Source: Thermoflavifilum sp. (GTDB lineage Bacteria > Bacteroidota > Bacteroidia > Chitinophagales > Chitinophagaceae). From it: 64,000 nt of DNA. How positions within the stretch are numbered: position 1 is the stretch's first letter; every line of letters begins with the position of its first letter. A program made the translations under genes and the position numbers. The notes under the pieces are model-generated. The model saw only the letters and a program-made list of their open reading frames with translations, had not been told where the DNA came from and ran no database searches. The stretch lies in contig JAIMAQ010000006.1 in the NCBI GenBank assembly GCA_023511875.1, positions 1 to 64,000 on the forward strand, given 5' to 3'. Shown here in pieces: positions 36,616 through 46,776 of the stretch.

Positions 36616-37356
36616 CTATTCAGTCGGGGAAGATTCGATAAGACCAAGTTTTTCTAAAGCCAGTTTAGCAGCTATTTGTCCTGCATCTTTTTTGTTGTAA
36701 GCTTTTCCCGTGCTCACAATTTTGCCATCGATGATGGCTGCTACGGTGAATATTTTTCGGGCGCCTTTCATTTCTTCTTCCAACAGCTCAAATGTTAATT
36801 GATGACCATATTTATTGGCCCAGCCATACAATTTGTTTTTATGATTGATCTCGGTATGTTCGAGGGTTTCCATATCCATGTAAGGTGCGATGATAGATTG
36901 ATATACAAATTGGCGGGCTTTATCGTAACCCCTATCCAGGTAGATAGCTCCCACCAAAGCTTCGAGGGCATTACCGAAGATATGGCTAATCTTCAGCAGG
37001 CTATTGTATTTATCGTAATGAACCAGCTTACGCAGTCCCATTTTTATGGCAATATCATTGAGTTGCTGGCGGTTTACCATTTTAGAGCGCATCTCGGTAA
37101 GATAGCCTTCAGAGCGGCCGGGATATTTGTGATATAGAAAATCTCCTACGATGGCTCCCAGTACCGCATCGCCGAGGTATTCGAGGCGTTCATTACTATC
37201 TTTTTCATGTTCGGTGATGGATCGATGGCTAAGGGCTGTTTCATACAGCCTTAAATGTCGGGGCGTGAATCCGAGCAATTGTTTGAGTTGTTTTTTTAAC
37301 TGTCGATTTTGATGCACGCCCAACCAACGGCTCCATATACGCAAACTTGAGCTCAA
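36616..37356 (-). CDS. rnc: ribonuclease III
   Basis: A 246-residue double-stranded-RNA endonuclease for rRNA processing. The catalytic signature is ERLEYLGDAVLGAIVGDFLY (residues ~57-76); a second acidic site lies in HIFGNALEALVGAIYLDRGY. The C-terminal double-stranded RNA-binding domain includes FTVAAIIDGKIVSTGKAYNK and KKDAGQIAAKLALEKL. It starts 13 bases after fabF, giving the acpP-fabF-rnc order common in bacteria. Confidence 0.96.
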   Translation of the reverse strand: MSSSLRIWSRWLGVHQNRQLKKQLKQLLGFTPRHLRLYETALSHRSITEHEKDSNERLEYLGDAVLGAIVGDFLYHKYPGRSEGYLTEMRSKMVNRQQLNDIAIKMGLRKLVHYDKYNSLLKISHIFGNALEALVGAIYLDRGYDKARQFVYQSIIAPYMDMETLEHTEINHKNKLYGWANKYGHQLTFELLEEEMKGARKIFTVAAIIDGKIVSTGKAYNKKDAGQIAAKLALEKLGLIESSPTE

Positions 37357-37369
37357 GGCTGGAATAACT

Positions 37370-38623
37370 TCAGGGAATAAATTTTTTGAAGATTACCGAT
37401 GCATTATGTCCGCCAAAGCCGAAGGTATTGCTTAAGGCAGCCCTCACCTCCCGTTGCTGAGCCTGGTTAAAAGTAAAATTGAGCCGGGAGTCGAGGGCGG
37501 GATCATCGGTAAAATGATTGATGGTTGGGGGAACGGTATTGTGTACGATGGCGAGGATCGAGGCAATAGCCTCAATAGCGCCAGCAGCCCCCAACAAATG
37601 CCCTGTCATAGATTTCGTGGAGCTAATATTGAGCCGATAGGCGGCCTCTCCAAACACCTGCTGAATAGCTTTTACCTCAGCTACATCTCCGAGCGGAGTA
37701 GAGGTACCGTGCACATTGATGTAATCAATATCTTCGGGCTTAAGGCCAGCATCGTCAAGGGCTTGTTGCATCACATGGGTAGCGCCCAATCCTTCTGGAT
37801 GCGGAGCCGTTACATGATAAGCATCGGCAGTAGCTCCACCACCAGCAAATTCGGCATAAATATGAGCCCCCCTTGCCAGTGCATGCTCCAATTCTTCCAA
37901 TACCAGTCCGCCTGCTCCCTCGCCCATCACAAACCCATCTCTATCGAGGTCGAAGGGCCTAGAGGCTGTTTTGGGATCATCATTACGTTCGGAAAGAGCT
38001 CGCATAGCGTTGAAACCTCCTATAGCCACTTCATTGATAACACTTTCAGAACCCCCACAGACCATTACTTTGGCTTTCCCTATTCGAATAAGGTTAAATG
38101 CCTCTATCAAGGCATGGGTAGAAGATGCACAAGCCGAGACTACGGCAAAATTAGGTCCTCTAAAGCCATGGCGAATGGAGATTTGCCCCGCTGCAATGTC
38201 CATGATCATTTTTGGAATAAAAAATGGGCTAAACCGAGGCGTGCCATCACCCATGTAGAAGCCCTTAATTTCCTCGATCAAGGTAAACAAGCCGCCTATG
38301 CCCGACGACCAAATCACTCCCACCTCATCAGGATCGAGCGAAGCCTCCTTCAGCCGTGCATCTTCCACTGCCTGATCGGCACAAATGACGGCCAACTGCA
38401 CAAAAGGATCCATCTTGCGCAATTCCTTTTTGTCGAGAAACTGCGCTGGATCGAAATCCTTAATTAAGCAAGCAAATTTGGTTCTGAATTTAGAGGTGTC
38501 AAACGATGTAATGAAATCAGCGCCCGACACTCCAGAGACCAACCCTGCCCAATAATCTTGAACAGTATTGCCAACAGGCGTAATGGCACCCAATCCAGTA
38601 ACTACAACGCGTTTAAATTCCAT
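37370..38623 (-). CDS. fabF: beta-ketoacyl-ACP synthase II
   Basis: A 417-residue condensing enzyme of fatty-acid elongation. The catalytic triad is visible: Cys165 in VVSACASSTHALIEAF, His in INVHGTSTPLGD and His in STKSMTGHLLGAAGAIEA. The C-terminal NTFGFGGHNASVIFK closes the thiolase fold. It follows acpP by 28 bases. Confidence 0.97.
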   Translation of the reverse strand: MEFKRVVVTGLGAITPVGNTVQDYWAGLVSGVSGADFITSFDTSKFRTKFACLIKDFDPAQFLDKKELRKMDPFVQLAVICADQAVEDARLKEASLDPDEVGVIWSSGIGGLFTLIEEIKGFYMGDGTPRFSPFFIPKMIMDIAAGQISIRHGFRGPNFAVVSACASSTHALIEAFNLIRIGKAKVMVCGGSESVINEVAIGGFNAMRALSERNDDPKTASRPFDLDRDGFVMGEGAGGLVLEELEHALARGAHIYAEFAGGGATADAYHVTAPHPEGLGATHVMQQALDDAGLKPEDIDYINVHGTSTPLGDVAEVKAIQQVFGEAAYRLNISSTKSMTGHLLGAAGAIEAIASILAIVHNTVPPTINHFTDDPALDSRLNFTFNQAQQREVRAALSNTFGFGGHNASVIFKKFIP

Positions 38624-38651
38624 TAATCGTTTGGCAAGGAGTTTAAAAAAT

Positions 38652-38888
38652 CTATTTTACGTGTTCTTCCAGATAAGCGATTGCCTGACCCACCGTGGTG
38701 ATGGTTTCGGCCTGTTCATCAGGAATGGAAATATTGAACTCTTTTTCAAATTCCATAATGAGTTCAACGGTGTCTAGTGAATCAGCACCTAAATCATTAG
38801 TGAAACTAGCTTCAGGTGTAACTTCTGATTCATCTACACCCAGCTTGTCTACAATAATTTTCTTTACTCGGGTTGCAATGTCAGACAT
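38652..38888 (-). CDS. acpP: acyl carrier protein
   Basis: A 78-residue acidic helical protein carrying growing fatty acids. The phosphopantetheine attachment site is Ser37 in [20 protein letters not shown]. First gene of acpP-fabF-rnc, with its own -7 element at 38919. Confidence 0.97.
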   Translation of the reverse strand: MSDIATRVKKIIVDKLGVDESEVTPEASFTNDLGADSLDTVELIMEFEKEFNISIPDEQAETITTVGQAIAYLEEHVK

Positions 38889-38918
38889 AACGGTTAGTGT
38901 TTAAGGTTAATTTGACTG

Positions 38919-38926
38919 CAAAAATA
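38919..38926 (-). promoter_or_regulatory. -7 element (TATTTTTG) of acpP-fabF-rnc
   Basis: An exact minus-strand TAnnTTTG 30 bases before the acpP ATG, in the 274-base divergent region shared with the RND efflux operon. No clear -33 element. Confidence 0.5.
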
Positions 38927-39098
38927 TAATTTTTGAGAAATCTTTTACCTGCAGGGAAATTTTTCGATCTACCCGCACGAATGAGTACATGTAGATTTTC
39001 TATTTTCTTTTGCTGACATTCAACACGATTTGATAGATATATAGCCATTGTTGGTTTAATCGATGAGATGCGCCTATCTGCGTCTGACCTGATTTTGC

Positions 39099-39106
39099 TA
39101 CATTTG
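39099..39106 (+). promoter_or_regulatory. -7 element (TACATTTG) of the RND efflux operon
   Basis: An exact TAnnTTTG 56 bases before the adaptor gene. No clear -33 element. The divergent region between acpP and the adaptor contains no supported gene. Confidence 0.45.
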
Positions 39107-39162
39107 TTTAAGTAATTTAACGTGGCATTTTTTGATTGTTTTTGCTGATGATATATTGAATA

Positions 39163-40224
39163 ATGATGAAAAAACTCTTCTGGATTCTGCTTATTGTGCT
39201 GGCTATTGGCTGGTTGGCATTTCATAAAATTCAAAAAGACCGGCAACTGCGCCAACAGCAAATGCTTGCTAGGCGCGGAGCTGGTGTGCTACAGGTAGAC
39301 GTGTTTGTGGTAAGGCCACAACCCGTCCAGCAAACCTTAAATAGCAGTGGTACGCTGATCAGCAATGAAGCCATCAACCTACAACCTGAAATCACGGGAC
39401 GTATTATACAGCTAAATTTTCAAGAAGGAGCTTTTGTACGCAAGGGCACACTCTTAGTGAAGTTGTTTGATGGCGACTTGCAAGCACAACGCCAAAAGCT
39501 GCAAGCACAGCTTGCCTTGCAACAGCTCACGCTGCAAAGGCAGGAAAATCTACTGGCTATCAATGGCATTAGCCAACAAGAAGTTGATAACACCCGCAAC
39601 CAGATTGCTTCTATACAGGCCGACATTGAAAATATACAAGCCCAAATTCGAAAAACGGAAATATATGCACCCTTTAATGGCGTCATAGGTTTGCGCAATG
39701 CGAGTATTGGCGCCATCGTCAATCCGTCGACCGTGATCGCCACCTTGCAGCAAATCGATCCCCTCAAACTCGATTTTACGATACCAGAAAAATACGCTCC
39801 ACTGCTCGACACCCATGTACCCGTAAATTTTCATACGGCCGGTTTCGACGAAGTATTTCATGGATATATTTATGCCATTGAGCCACAGATAGACCCGAAT
39901 ACACGAACCGTGCGCATTCGTTGTCACGTACCTAACAACAAGAATAAGCTCTTACCCGGTGCCTATGCCGATGTGCAACTGGTCTTACAAAAGATCCCCC
40001 ATGCGCTGATGGTTCCTACACAGTCTGTTATTCCCACCACTCGTGATCAGCAAGTGATCGTGTATCGCCAGGGAAAGGTGCAATTCGTGAATGTAGAAAC
40101 TGGCATTCGGCAACAAGATCTTATCCAAATCACCAAAGGCCTCTCGCCTGGCGATACCGTATTGGTTACGGGTATGATGCAGGCTCGCCCCGGAATGCGT
40201 GTTCAAATTCATCAAATTCTCTAG
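39163..40224 (+). CDS. RND efflux periplasmic adaptor (membrane fusion protein)
   Basis: A 353-residue HlyD/AcrA-type adaptor bridging pump and outer-membrane channel. It is anchored by an N-terminal membrane segment (KKLFWILLIVLAIGWLAFH), not a lipoprotein Cys. The order is barrel/lipoyl half (ITGRIIQLNFQEGAFVRKGT), a helical hairpin rich in Gln/Leu/Ala (~residues 95-155), the lipoyl return strand (TEIYAPFNGVIGLRNASIGA), and the C-terminal beta domains ending TKGLSPGDTVLVTGMMQARP. The pump gene starts one base after its stop, so the genes are coupled. Confidence 0.93.
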   Translation: MMKKLFWILLIVLAIGWLAFHKIQKDRQLRQQQMLARRGAGVLQVDVFVVRPQPVQQTLNSSGTLISNEAINLQPEITGRIIQLNFQEGAFVRKGTLLVKLFDGDLQAQRQKLQAQLALQQLTLQRQENLLAINGISQQEVDNTRNQIASIQADIENIQAQIRKTEIYAPFNGVIGLRNASIGAIVNPSTVIATLQQIDPLKLDFTIPEKYAPLLDTHVPVNFHTAGFDEVFHGYIYAIEPQIDPNTRTVRIRCHVPNNKNKLLPGAYADVQLVLQKIPHALMVPTQSVIPTTRDQQVIVYRQGKVQFVNVETGIRQQDLIQITKGLSPGDTVLVTGMMQARPGMRVQIHQIL

Positions 40225-40225
40225 C

Positions 40226-43200
40226 ATGAGTTTGCCCTCCATATCGCTTAAACGCCCCGTGTTGGCCATCGTCATGAATATCATCATCGTGATATTCGGA
40301 GTGATTAGTTTTAAATTCCTGGGCGTACGCGACTATCCCGCCATTGACCCTCCCGTGATCAACGTGCGTACCACCTACTCGGGTGCCAATGCCGATATCA
40401 TTGAATCTGAAATCACCGAGCCTCTTGAAAAATCCATTAATGGAATCTCAGGAGTAAAAAGCATTTCCTCTACCAGCGCACAAGGACTCAGCAATATTAC
40501 GGTTGAATTTGACCTGGGTGCAGATCTAGAAGCTGCTGCAAACGATGTGCGCGATAAAGTATCACAAGCCGTACGCCAGCTTCCGCAAGAGATTGATGCC
40601 CCACCAGTAGTTTCCAAAGCCGATGCCAACTCCGATGCCATCATCACCATGACCGTCCAAAGCAATACCAGAAGCCAGCTAGAAGTAACCGACTATGCCG
40701 AAAATGTGCTCATGGAAAAACTGCAAACTATTCCCGGCGTGAGCACAATTCAAGTATGGGGAGAGAAAAAATATGCAATGCGTCTGTGGATGGACCCTGA
40801 GAAAATGGCTGCTTACGGCATTACACCACAAGATGTAGCAAATGCTCTTAACCGAGAAAATATTGAGCTCCCATCTGGCAAAATCACTGGTAACGCTACA
40901 GAACTCACCGTGCAAACTGCTGGCCGCCTGCTCACCGAAAAGGATTTTAACAACCTCATCCTCAAAAACAATAACGGCCAGATTGTTCGGTTTTCCGACA
41001 TCGGCCGAGCCTTGCTAGGACCCGAAAATGAAGAAACTGTGCTCAAAGAAAAAGGCATTCCCATGATTGGCCTGGCACTGGTGCCTCAGCCAGGATCTAA
41101 TTATGTGGCTATAGCCGAAGAATTTTATCGACGTTTTAACCAAATCAAAAAAGATATTCCAAAAGATTTCCAGGTAGATATTGCTCGTGATACCACTCGT
41201 TACATCAAACAATCGATTTCTGAAGTAGAAGAAACACTGATCATTGCCTTGATCTTGGTAATACTCATTATTTACATTTTCTTTCGCGATTGGCTCATTG
41301 CCCTGCGACCATTGATCGATATTCCCGTATCGCTCATCGGGGCTTTTTTCATCATGTATATCTTTGGCTTCTCCATCAATATTCTTTCGCTACTGGCTAT
41401 TGTATTGGCCACTGGATTGGTGGTCGATGATGGCATTGTGGTTACGGAAAACATCTTCAAAAAACTGGAGGCGGGTATGCCTCGCTTGCAGGCCGCTCGA
41501 GAAGGGGCCAATGAAATCTTTTTCGCCGTAGTAGCCACCTCTATTACGTTGGCTTTTGTATTCCTCCCGATCATTTTCCTGCAAGGATTAGTAGGTCGAT
41601 TGTTTCGAGAATTTGGCATCGTTGTGGCTGGTGCAGTATTGATTTCTGCATTCGTTTCCCTCACCCTCACTCCTGTGCTCAATGTATTACTTACTCGAAA
41701 AAACCATCAACGTAGTGCATTTTACAACCAAACTGAACCTTTCTTCAAAGGTATGGAAAACGGTTATCGACACACGCTTACTCGTTTTATTCAACGTCGC
41801 TGGCTAGCACTGATAATCGTAGCTGCCTGCTTGGTCATCTCGGCCTTGATTTATCGGCATTTACCTTCTGAATTGGCTCCACTAGAAGATCGTAGCGAAT
41901 TTCGCATCACGGCAACCGCACCCGAGGGCACTTCCTTCGATTATATGGATAAGTATATGGATCGGATGATTCGATTTGTCATTGATTCGATTCCCGAACA
42001 CCGTATCATTTTAAGCGTGACCGCTCCAGGATTTGGTGGTTCGAGCGGGGCCAACCGAGGTTTCATGTATGTGACTCTTGTTCCTCCGGCCGACCGTACC
42101 CGATCGCAACAAGATATTGTCAATGAAGTAAATGCTCACCTGCGCGATTTCACTGAAGGACAAGCCTATGCTATTCAAACCCAAACCATTCAAGTAGGCC
42201 ATAGAGGTGGTCTCCCCGTATCTTTTGTTTTACAAAACCTGGATTTCGACAAATTGCGTAAAGCGCTACCGCGTTTTATGGACGAAGTCAACCAGAGTCC
42301 TGTATTTCAAGGCACAGATGTAGACTTAAAGTTTAATAAACCTCAACTCACCATCCATATCGATCGAGCAAAGGCCACCAGCATGGGCATATCGGTAGCA
42401 GATATTTCTCAAACGCTTCAGTTGGCTTTGGCCAACACGCGCTATGGCTACTTTACCATGAACGGTAAACAATATGCCGTGATTGGTGAACTTGCTCGGC
42501 CATATCGCGATGATCCATTGGACCTGAAAAATATTTACGTGCGAAATAATCTCGGAGAGCCAGTACCCATCGATAATCTGGTAGAGATCCATGAAACCAC
42601 AGCTCCACCGCAGATCTACCACTGGAACCGCTATAAATCGGCTACTATCTCGGCTGGATTGTCGCCCGGTAAGACCATTGGTGATGGCATTGCTGAAATG
42701 GAAAGAATCTTTCAAAAGCTGAAACAGGAAGGCGTATTGGATGATTCTTTTGTGAACTCGCTATCGGGCTCCTCGCGAGATTTTGCAGAAAGCCAATCGG
42801 GCATTTCTTTTGCCTTGATTTTTGCCCTTGTCTTGATTTATCTGGTACTGGCTGCCCAATTTGAAAGCTTTGTGGATCCTATCATCATCATGGTCACTGT
42901 GCCGCTGGCGGCTGCAGGCGCATTGATCTCCTTGTGGTTGTTCGACCAAACTTTGAATATATTTTCTCAAATTGGCATGATCATGCTCATTGGCCTGGTG
43001 ACCAAAAATGGTATTCTCATTGTGGAATTTGCAAATAAAAAACGTGCCCAGGGCCTCTCTAAAGCCGAGGCTGCCATTGAAGCCGCCACCATGCGGCTAC
43101 GTCCTATCTTAATGACCAGCCTGGCCATGTCGCTCGGAGCCCTCCCTATTGCCTTATCGCTGGGAGCTTCATCAACCAGTCGTGTACCCTTGGGTATCGT

Positions 43201-43363
43201 CATTGTGGGCGGCGTTGTTTTTTCTTTAATCTTAACCCTATTTGTAATACCCGCTATGTATACCTATTTGTCGTCTACACATGGCTTATATGCCGAGACG
43301 GCCTCTCCTGAATCCATACAGCAAGCCAGCCGTGAAAAAGCTTATGTTTGGGATAAGGGTTAA
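40226..43363 (+). CDS. RND efflux pump, inner-membrane permease (AcrB/HAE1 type)
   Basis: A 1045-residue proton-driven drug/metabolite exporter of 12 membrane helices with two large periplasmic loops. The N-terminus is SLPSISLKRPVLAIVMNI; the proton-relay aspartate pair is in ATGLVVDDGIVVTENIFKK, in helix 4; the second half repeats the layout (QIGMIMLIGLVTKNGILIVEF). The open frame runs nine codons further upstream into the adaptor gene, but ATG 40226 matches the family start. It has adaptor and TolC-like partners on both sides, so the tripartite system is complete. Substrate not predictable. Confidence 0.95.
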   Translation: MSLPSISLKRPVLAIVMNIIIVIFGVISFKFLGVRDYPAIDPPVINVRTTYSGANADIIESEITEPLEKSINGISGVKSISSTSAQGLSNITVEFDLGADLEAAANDVRDKVSQAVRQLPQEIDAPPVVSKADANSDAIITMTVQSNTRSQLEVTDYAENVLMEKLQTIPGVSTIQVWGEKKYAMRLWMDPEKMAAYGITPQDVANALNRENIELPSGKITGNATELTVQTAGRLLTEKDFNNLILKNNNGQIVRFSDIGRALLGPENEETVLKEKGIPMIGLALVPQPGSNYVAIAEEFYRRFNQIKKDIPKDFQVDIARDTTRYIKQSISEVEETLIIALILVILIIYIFFRDWLIALRPLIDIPVSLIGAFFIMYIFGFSINILSLLAIVLATGLVVDDGIVVTENIFKKLEAGMPRLQAAREGANEIFFAVVATSITLAFVFLPIIFLQGLVGRLFREFGIVVAGAVLISAFVSLTLTPVLNVLLTRKNHQRSAFYNQTEPFFKGMENGYRHTLTRFIQRRWLALIIVAACLVISALIYRHLPSELAPLEDRSEFRITATAPEGTSFDYMDKYMDRMIRFVIDSIPEHRIILSVTAPGFGGSSGANRGFMYVTLVPPADRTRSQQDIVNEVNAHLRDFTEGQAYAIQTQTIQVGHRGGLPVSFVLQNLDFDKLRKALPRFMDEVNQSPVFQGTDVDLKFNKPQLTIHIDRAKATSMGISVADISQTLQLALANTRYGYFTMNGKQYAVIGELARPYRDDPLDLKNIYVRNNLGEPVPIDNLVEIHETTAPPQIYHWNRYKSATISAGLSPGKTIGDGIAEMERIFQKLKQEGVLDDSFVNSLSGSSRDFAESQSGISFALIFALVLIYLVLAAQFESFVDPIIIMVTVPLAAAGALISLWLFDQTLNIFSQIGMIMLIGLVTKNGILIVEFANKKRAQGLSKAEAAIEAATMRLRPILMTSLAMSLGALPIALSLGASSTSRVPLGIVIVGGVVFSLILTLFVIPAMYTYLSSTHGLYAETASPESIQQASREKAYVWDKG

Positions 43364-43421
43364 ACAACGCCAGATGGCTTCATGATTTCACACAATTGTG
43401 AAAGACAATAAAATTTGGTTT

Positions 43422-44744
43422 ATGCGCTTGCAAGCTTTTGTTTTACCTATTGCCTACTGGATGAACCTATGTGGAATATCAGCAGCGGCTCAACCCGTGC
43501 TTACCGTAGAACAAGCAATAGCTGTTGGTCTGAAAAATAATTACAATATTTTGCTGGCAAAGACCGAAGCCGATATTGCACGTAACGATTACCAATATGC
43601 CTATGGCGCTTTGCTGCCCCAACTCAATTTGACTGCAACCCGTAACTGGTCGGTCAACAATGTCAACCAATCATTTGCCGACGGCAGAAAAGTAGATAAG
43701 AAAAATGCACGTTCGAATGTATGGAATATCACGGGTAACCTTAACTGGACATTGTTTGACGGGTTGCGGATGTTTGCCGCCGCAGATGAACTGAAAAATA
43801 TTCGCGATCGTGGAGAATATGCCGTGAAAAGCCAAGTTATTCAAACGGTAGCCGCTATCCTAAGCACTTATTACCAAATCGTGCAACAAAAACAACAACT
43901 TGCTTCTATTGCTGAACAAATGGAAATTTCTCAGGAAAGAGTGCATATTGCCCAAACAAAATTTGCTTCGGGGTTAGGATCTAAACTCGACTTACTGCAA
44001 GCACAGGTTGACTTAAACGCTCAGCGATCGGCTTACTTGCAACAACAAACCATTATCACCCAAAGCAAAGCCGCACTTCATCAACTCATTGCCCTACCCA
44101 TCGACGAAGATTTTGAAGTGCTCGATACCATTCCTGTAGATACCAGCCTGGAAATCGAACAACTAAAAGCATTAGCTATCCAGCAAAATCCAGATCTGCT
44201 CATCGCTGCAAAAGAAATCGATATCGCTCAAAACAATCTTCAAATCACCAAAGCACAACGCCTACCCACAATTTCTTTCAACACTTCATATAGCTTTAAT
44301 AGGCAGAATGCACAACCAACCAACCCTTATCAACCTATTTCCAACCGTAATCTGGGTTTGAATTACGGCTTCTCAGCCAGCATCCCCTTGTTTCATGGTT
44401 TTGATATCAAACGACAAATTGAAGATGCACAAATCAACATGCAATACCAGCAAACCTATTTGCAAAACCAAAGCAGTCAATTACAACTTTCTTTAAAAAA
44501 TGCTTATGTCCACTATCGGTATTATGTGCAAGCTATGCAATTAGAAGAAGCCAATCTGCAAGTGGCCGAAGAAAATGTACATATTGCCCTTGCCGCATTT
44601 GAACAAGGGCAAACTACCTCGCTCGATGTACGCACAGCCCAACAGGGGCTAGCCGATGCTCGCTCTCGACTCATTACTGCTCGCTTTAACGCTAAACAAG
44701 CGGAAATCCAACTACGCGCATTAGCGGGTAACCTGGTGCAATAA
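43422..44744 (+). CDS. TolC-family outer-membrane channel
   Basis: About 440 residues. A signal peptide ends near ISAAAQP. Two repeated halves of long Gln/Ala-rich helices follow, each opening like VEQAIAVGLKNNYNILLA and LKALAIQQNPDLLIAAKEID, as in TolC monomers that trimerise into a tunnel through the outer membrane. The GTG at 43398 is an alternative start eight codons upstream; ATG 43422 gives the better signal peptide. It completes the RND efflux operon. Confidence 0.92.
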   Translation: MRLQAFVLPIAYWMNLCGISAAAQPVLTVEQAIAVGLKNNYNILLAKTEADIARNDYQYAYGALLPQLNLTATRNWSVNNVNQSFADGRKVDKKNARSNVWNITGNLNWTLFDGLRMFAAADELKNIRDRGEYAVKSQVIQTVAAILSTYYQIVQQKQQLASIAEQMEISQERVHIAQTKFASGLGSKLDLLQAQVDLNAQRSAYLQQQTIITQSKAALHQLIALPIDEDFEVLDTIPVDTSLEIEQLKALAIQQNPDLLIAAKEIDIAQNNLQITKAQRLPTISFNTSYSFNRQNAQPTNPYQPISNRNLGLNYGFSASIPLFHGFDIKRQIEDAQINMQYQQTYLQNQSSQLQLSLKNAYVHYRYYVQAMQLEEANLQVAEENVHIALAAFEQGQTTSLDVRTAQQGLADARSRLITARFNAKQAEIQLRALAGNLVQ

Positions 44745-44757
44745 ATCCATTTATCAT

Positions 44758-45210
44758 ATGGACGACGCAAGATATCGATTGGAACAAATTAGCTTTTCAT
44801 CGCCTGCTTATCAAGAAATGATTGCTCTTCGAGAAAAAATATTACGTACGCCCTTAGGGCTGCATTTTACGCCAAATGAGCTTGCTCATGAAAATCAAGA
44901 TATTCACTTAGGTGTTTTTCATACAGTATCTCATCAATTGATCGCTTGTTGCGTGTTGACCCAAATAAATGCCGAAACCATTAAACTTCGCCAGATGGCC
45001 GTTGATCAACCCTTTCAGCGACAACATATTGGATCTGCATTACTGAGATTTGCTGAAGATATAGCTCTTGAAAAAGGATATCGGCTCATGATCTTGCATG
45101 CCCGCCTACACGCCGTTGCTTTTTATGAAAAACATGGATATCAAGCCATAGGAGAGCCTTTCCTTGAAGTGACCATTCCACACATGTATATGCAGAAAAA
45201 ATTATCCTGA
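44758..45210 (+). CDS. GNAT-family N-acetyltransferase
   Basis: A 150-residue acetyltransferase. The acetyl-CoA loop region is LRQMAVDQPFQRQHIGSALL (Q/RxxGxG/A type), followed by LMILHARLHAVAFYEKHGYQ and the strand GEPFLEVTIPHMYMQKKL, an arrangement like the ElaA/YjcF-type members of the family. It begins 13 bases after the TolC-like gene and may be co-transcribed. Its stop lies two bases from that of the convergent phosphatase-like gene. Substrate unknown. Confidence 0.9.
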   Translation: MDDARYRLEQISFSSPAYQEMIALREKILRTPLGLHFTPNELAHENQDIHLGVFHTVSHQLIACCVLTQINAETIKLRQMAVDQPFQRQHIGSALLRFAEDIALEKGYRLMILHARLHAVAFYEKHGYQAIGEPFLEVTIPHMYMQKKLS

Positions 45211-45212
45211 AG

Positions 45213-46582
45213 CTATGCCTTACAAGCTTGCAAGATGTAACGATATACTTCTACAGGACTAATTGCTTCAGGCAAGGGTATCTGCGCCGCTATAAATGGA
45301 GCATGCGTGGGTGGCGCACCTAAGAAGCTTCCAGCTGCAGCTTGTAGAGAAGAAGATGTATGAAAAGCATGCTGTTCCTCTCCATGCAAAGCCTTATGCT
45401 CATTGGCTGTGGCTGGCTTTGAAAAATAATATGGCTTAGCGGTTTCTGGTACGGAATTGGCATGAGCAATAGCGTAATGCATGAAAGGTGCGGCTTGCTG
45501 ATCGATCCAATAATCGTAAGCAAACCAATAATGGGGAGCTGCCAGCAATACCAAATCACCCGTTCGCAGATGACTGAAATAATGGCTGCGCTTGTGGGTA
45601 CGATCCCATATTTCTGCAACTCCATCTATTTCTCGACATAAATCTTTCAATTTGCGAAGCACCTGTCTGTCGCGCACGTATACATGAGCCAGCTGCTGAT
45701 CGGTAACTACAAAGGCTTTCGATTCCCACACATCCAAAAACTCTTGTCCAAATTGATGCATCACTTCAAGTAATCCTTCTTCCCGTAGAATACGATTGAT
45801 ATACACAGGTTGATTAACTGAATGATATACGCTATCTGAAATCACTATCACTTGCACCTGGGCATCTGTATACAGCTCCATAAGTTGACCAAAAATAGCA
45901 TCTATTTCTTGGAGCTCCCGGGCTATGGCTTCTTGCTGCAAGCCTTTTCGGGGCATTTGATAGGCCAAAGCCGGTAGGGACACAAGCGTAAGATGAGGCT
46001 TTTCATGCTGTTCAATCCATTGAGCAATACGTAAGATCCATTGGTTGACCTGGCTAATTTCTGCATCTATATCCAAAAGCCGCGAGGGCATGGCTTTTTC
46101 TTTGTGGAAAAATATGTCTTTTAACTCCTCCCATTCGGCGCACATCTGATGAAAAAGCTTTTGAGGCTTTATATAAAACTGCGGAACTACAGGCCAGAGT
46201 GCCCATCGCCCGGGACGGCACCCAACCACTATATCGCAATTAGGCTGTACATAATGCTCCCAACCAATGAGCGCACATCGAAAAGCTGGATTCAATGATT
46301 TGAGGCGATCCCAAATGGCAGGTTGCTGAATGAGCCTTCCATGAGGCATTTGCCAAGAGATGAACCCATAATCTGGTTCATACCATCCATTACCCACAAT
46401 TCCATGCTCCGAGGCCAGCTTCCCGTGAGAAAACTCGCTTGCATAATGGGAGATAAACTCGGAAAAGGCGATTGAATGGCCGCGTGGGAAACTCGTTGTA
46501 ACCAGGCGTGTAACTGAGGAGTGAAAGGGCTAATCCTATCAAGACCTAATCCCGACACGTTGATAACGGCAACTCTGTTCAT
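45213..46582 (-). pseudogene. frameshifted alkaline-phosphatase-superfamily protein
   Basis: Two minus-strand frames together make one ~456-residue protein. The N-terminal part (from ATG 46582: MNRVAVINVSGLGLDR ... SFLTGSWP) passes into the other frame at SEHGIVGNGWYEPDYG, giving the family's usual TGxWPSEHGIVGNGWY stretch; one base is missing at 46412-46414 (TGGCC^TCG, probably a third C). The rest matches nucleotide-pyrophosphatase-like members of the alkaline phosphatase superfamily (VIVISDSVYHSVNQPVYINR; FVVTDQQLAHVYV; RTGDLVLLAAPHYWFAYDYW). No other lesion is seen, so it is either a very recent pseudogene or a sequencing error. Confidence 0.8.
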
Positions 46583-46761
46583 ATTCATACATGCATAAAT
46601 ACCAAGCAATCGGTCTTGTCAGAGGATAGGCCATCATGTTTCATTTGACCCCCTAAAAATATAGAAATCAATTGAATTTTGTGCGGATTTATTACACATA
46701 AAGATATGTTTACTAAGATTTTCGGGATACTTTATCTCTATGAATATGCTGCGAGAAAATG

Positions 46762-46769
46762 TAGATTTG
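46762..46769 (+). promoter_or_regulatory. -7 element (TAGATTTG) of the TPR kinase gene
   Basis: An exact TAnnTTTG ends seven bases before the kinase ATG, implying a leaderless or near-leaderless message. Confidence 0.45.
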
Positions 46770-46776
46770 TGTACTC

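Noticed and set aside
37454-38467. 337-codon open frame on the plus strand opposite fabF
   Set aside because: It lies entirely antisense to a clear fabF, has no family features, and its length is explained by the codon pattern of the opposite strand.
38881-39261. 126-codon minus-strand frame between acpP and the RND adaptor
   Set aside because: It covers the divergent promoter region and the first codons of the adaptor gene, with no coding character.
45320-45625. Second possible frameshift near the C-terminus of the phosphatase-like gene
   Set aside because: The frame at 45320-45625 has no similarity to the family end; the main frame stays coherent to its stop, so only the lesion at 46412 is supported.
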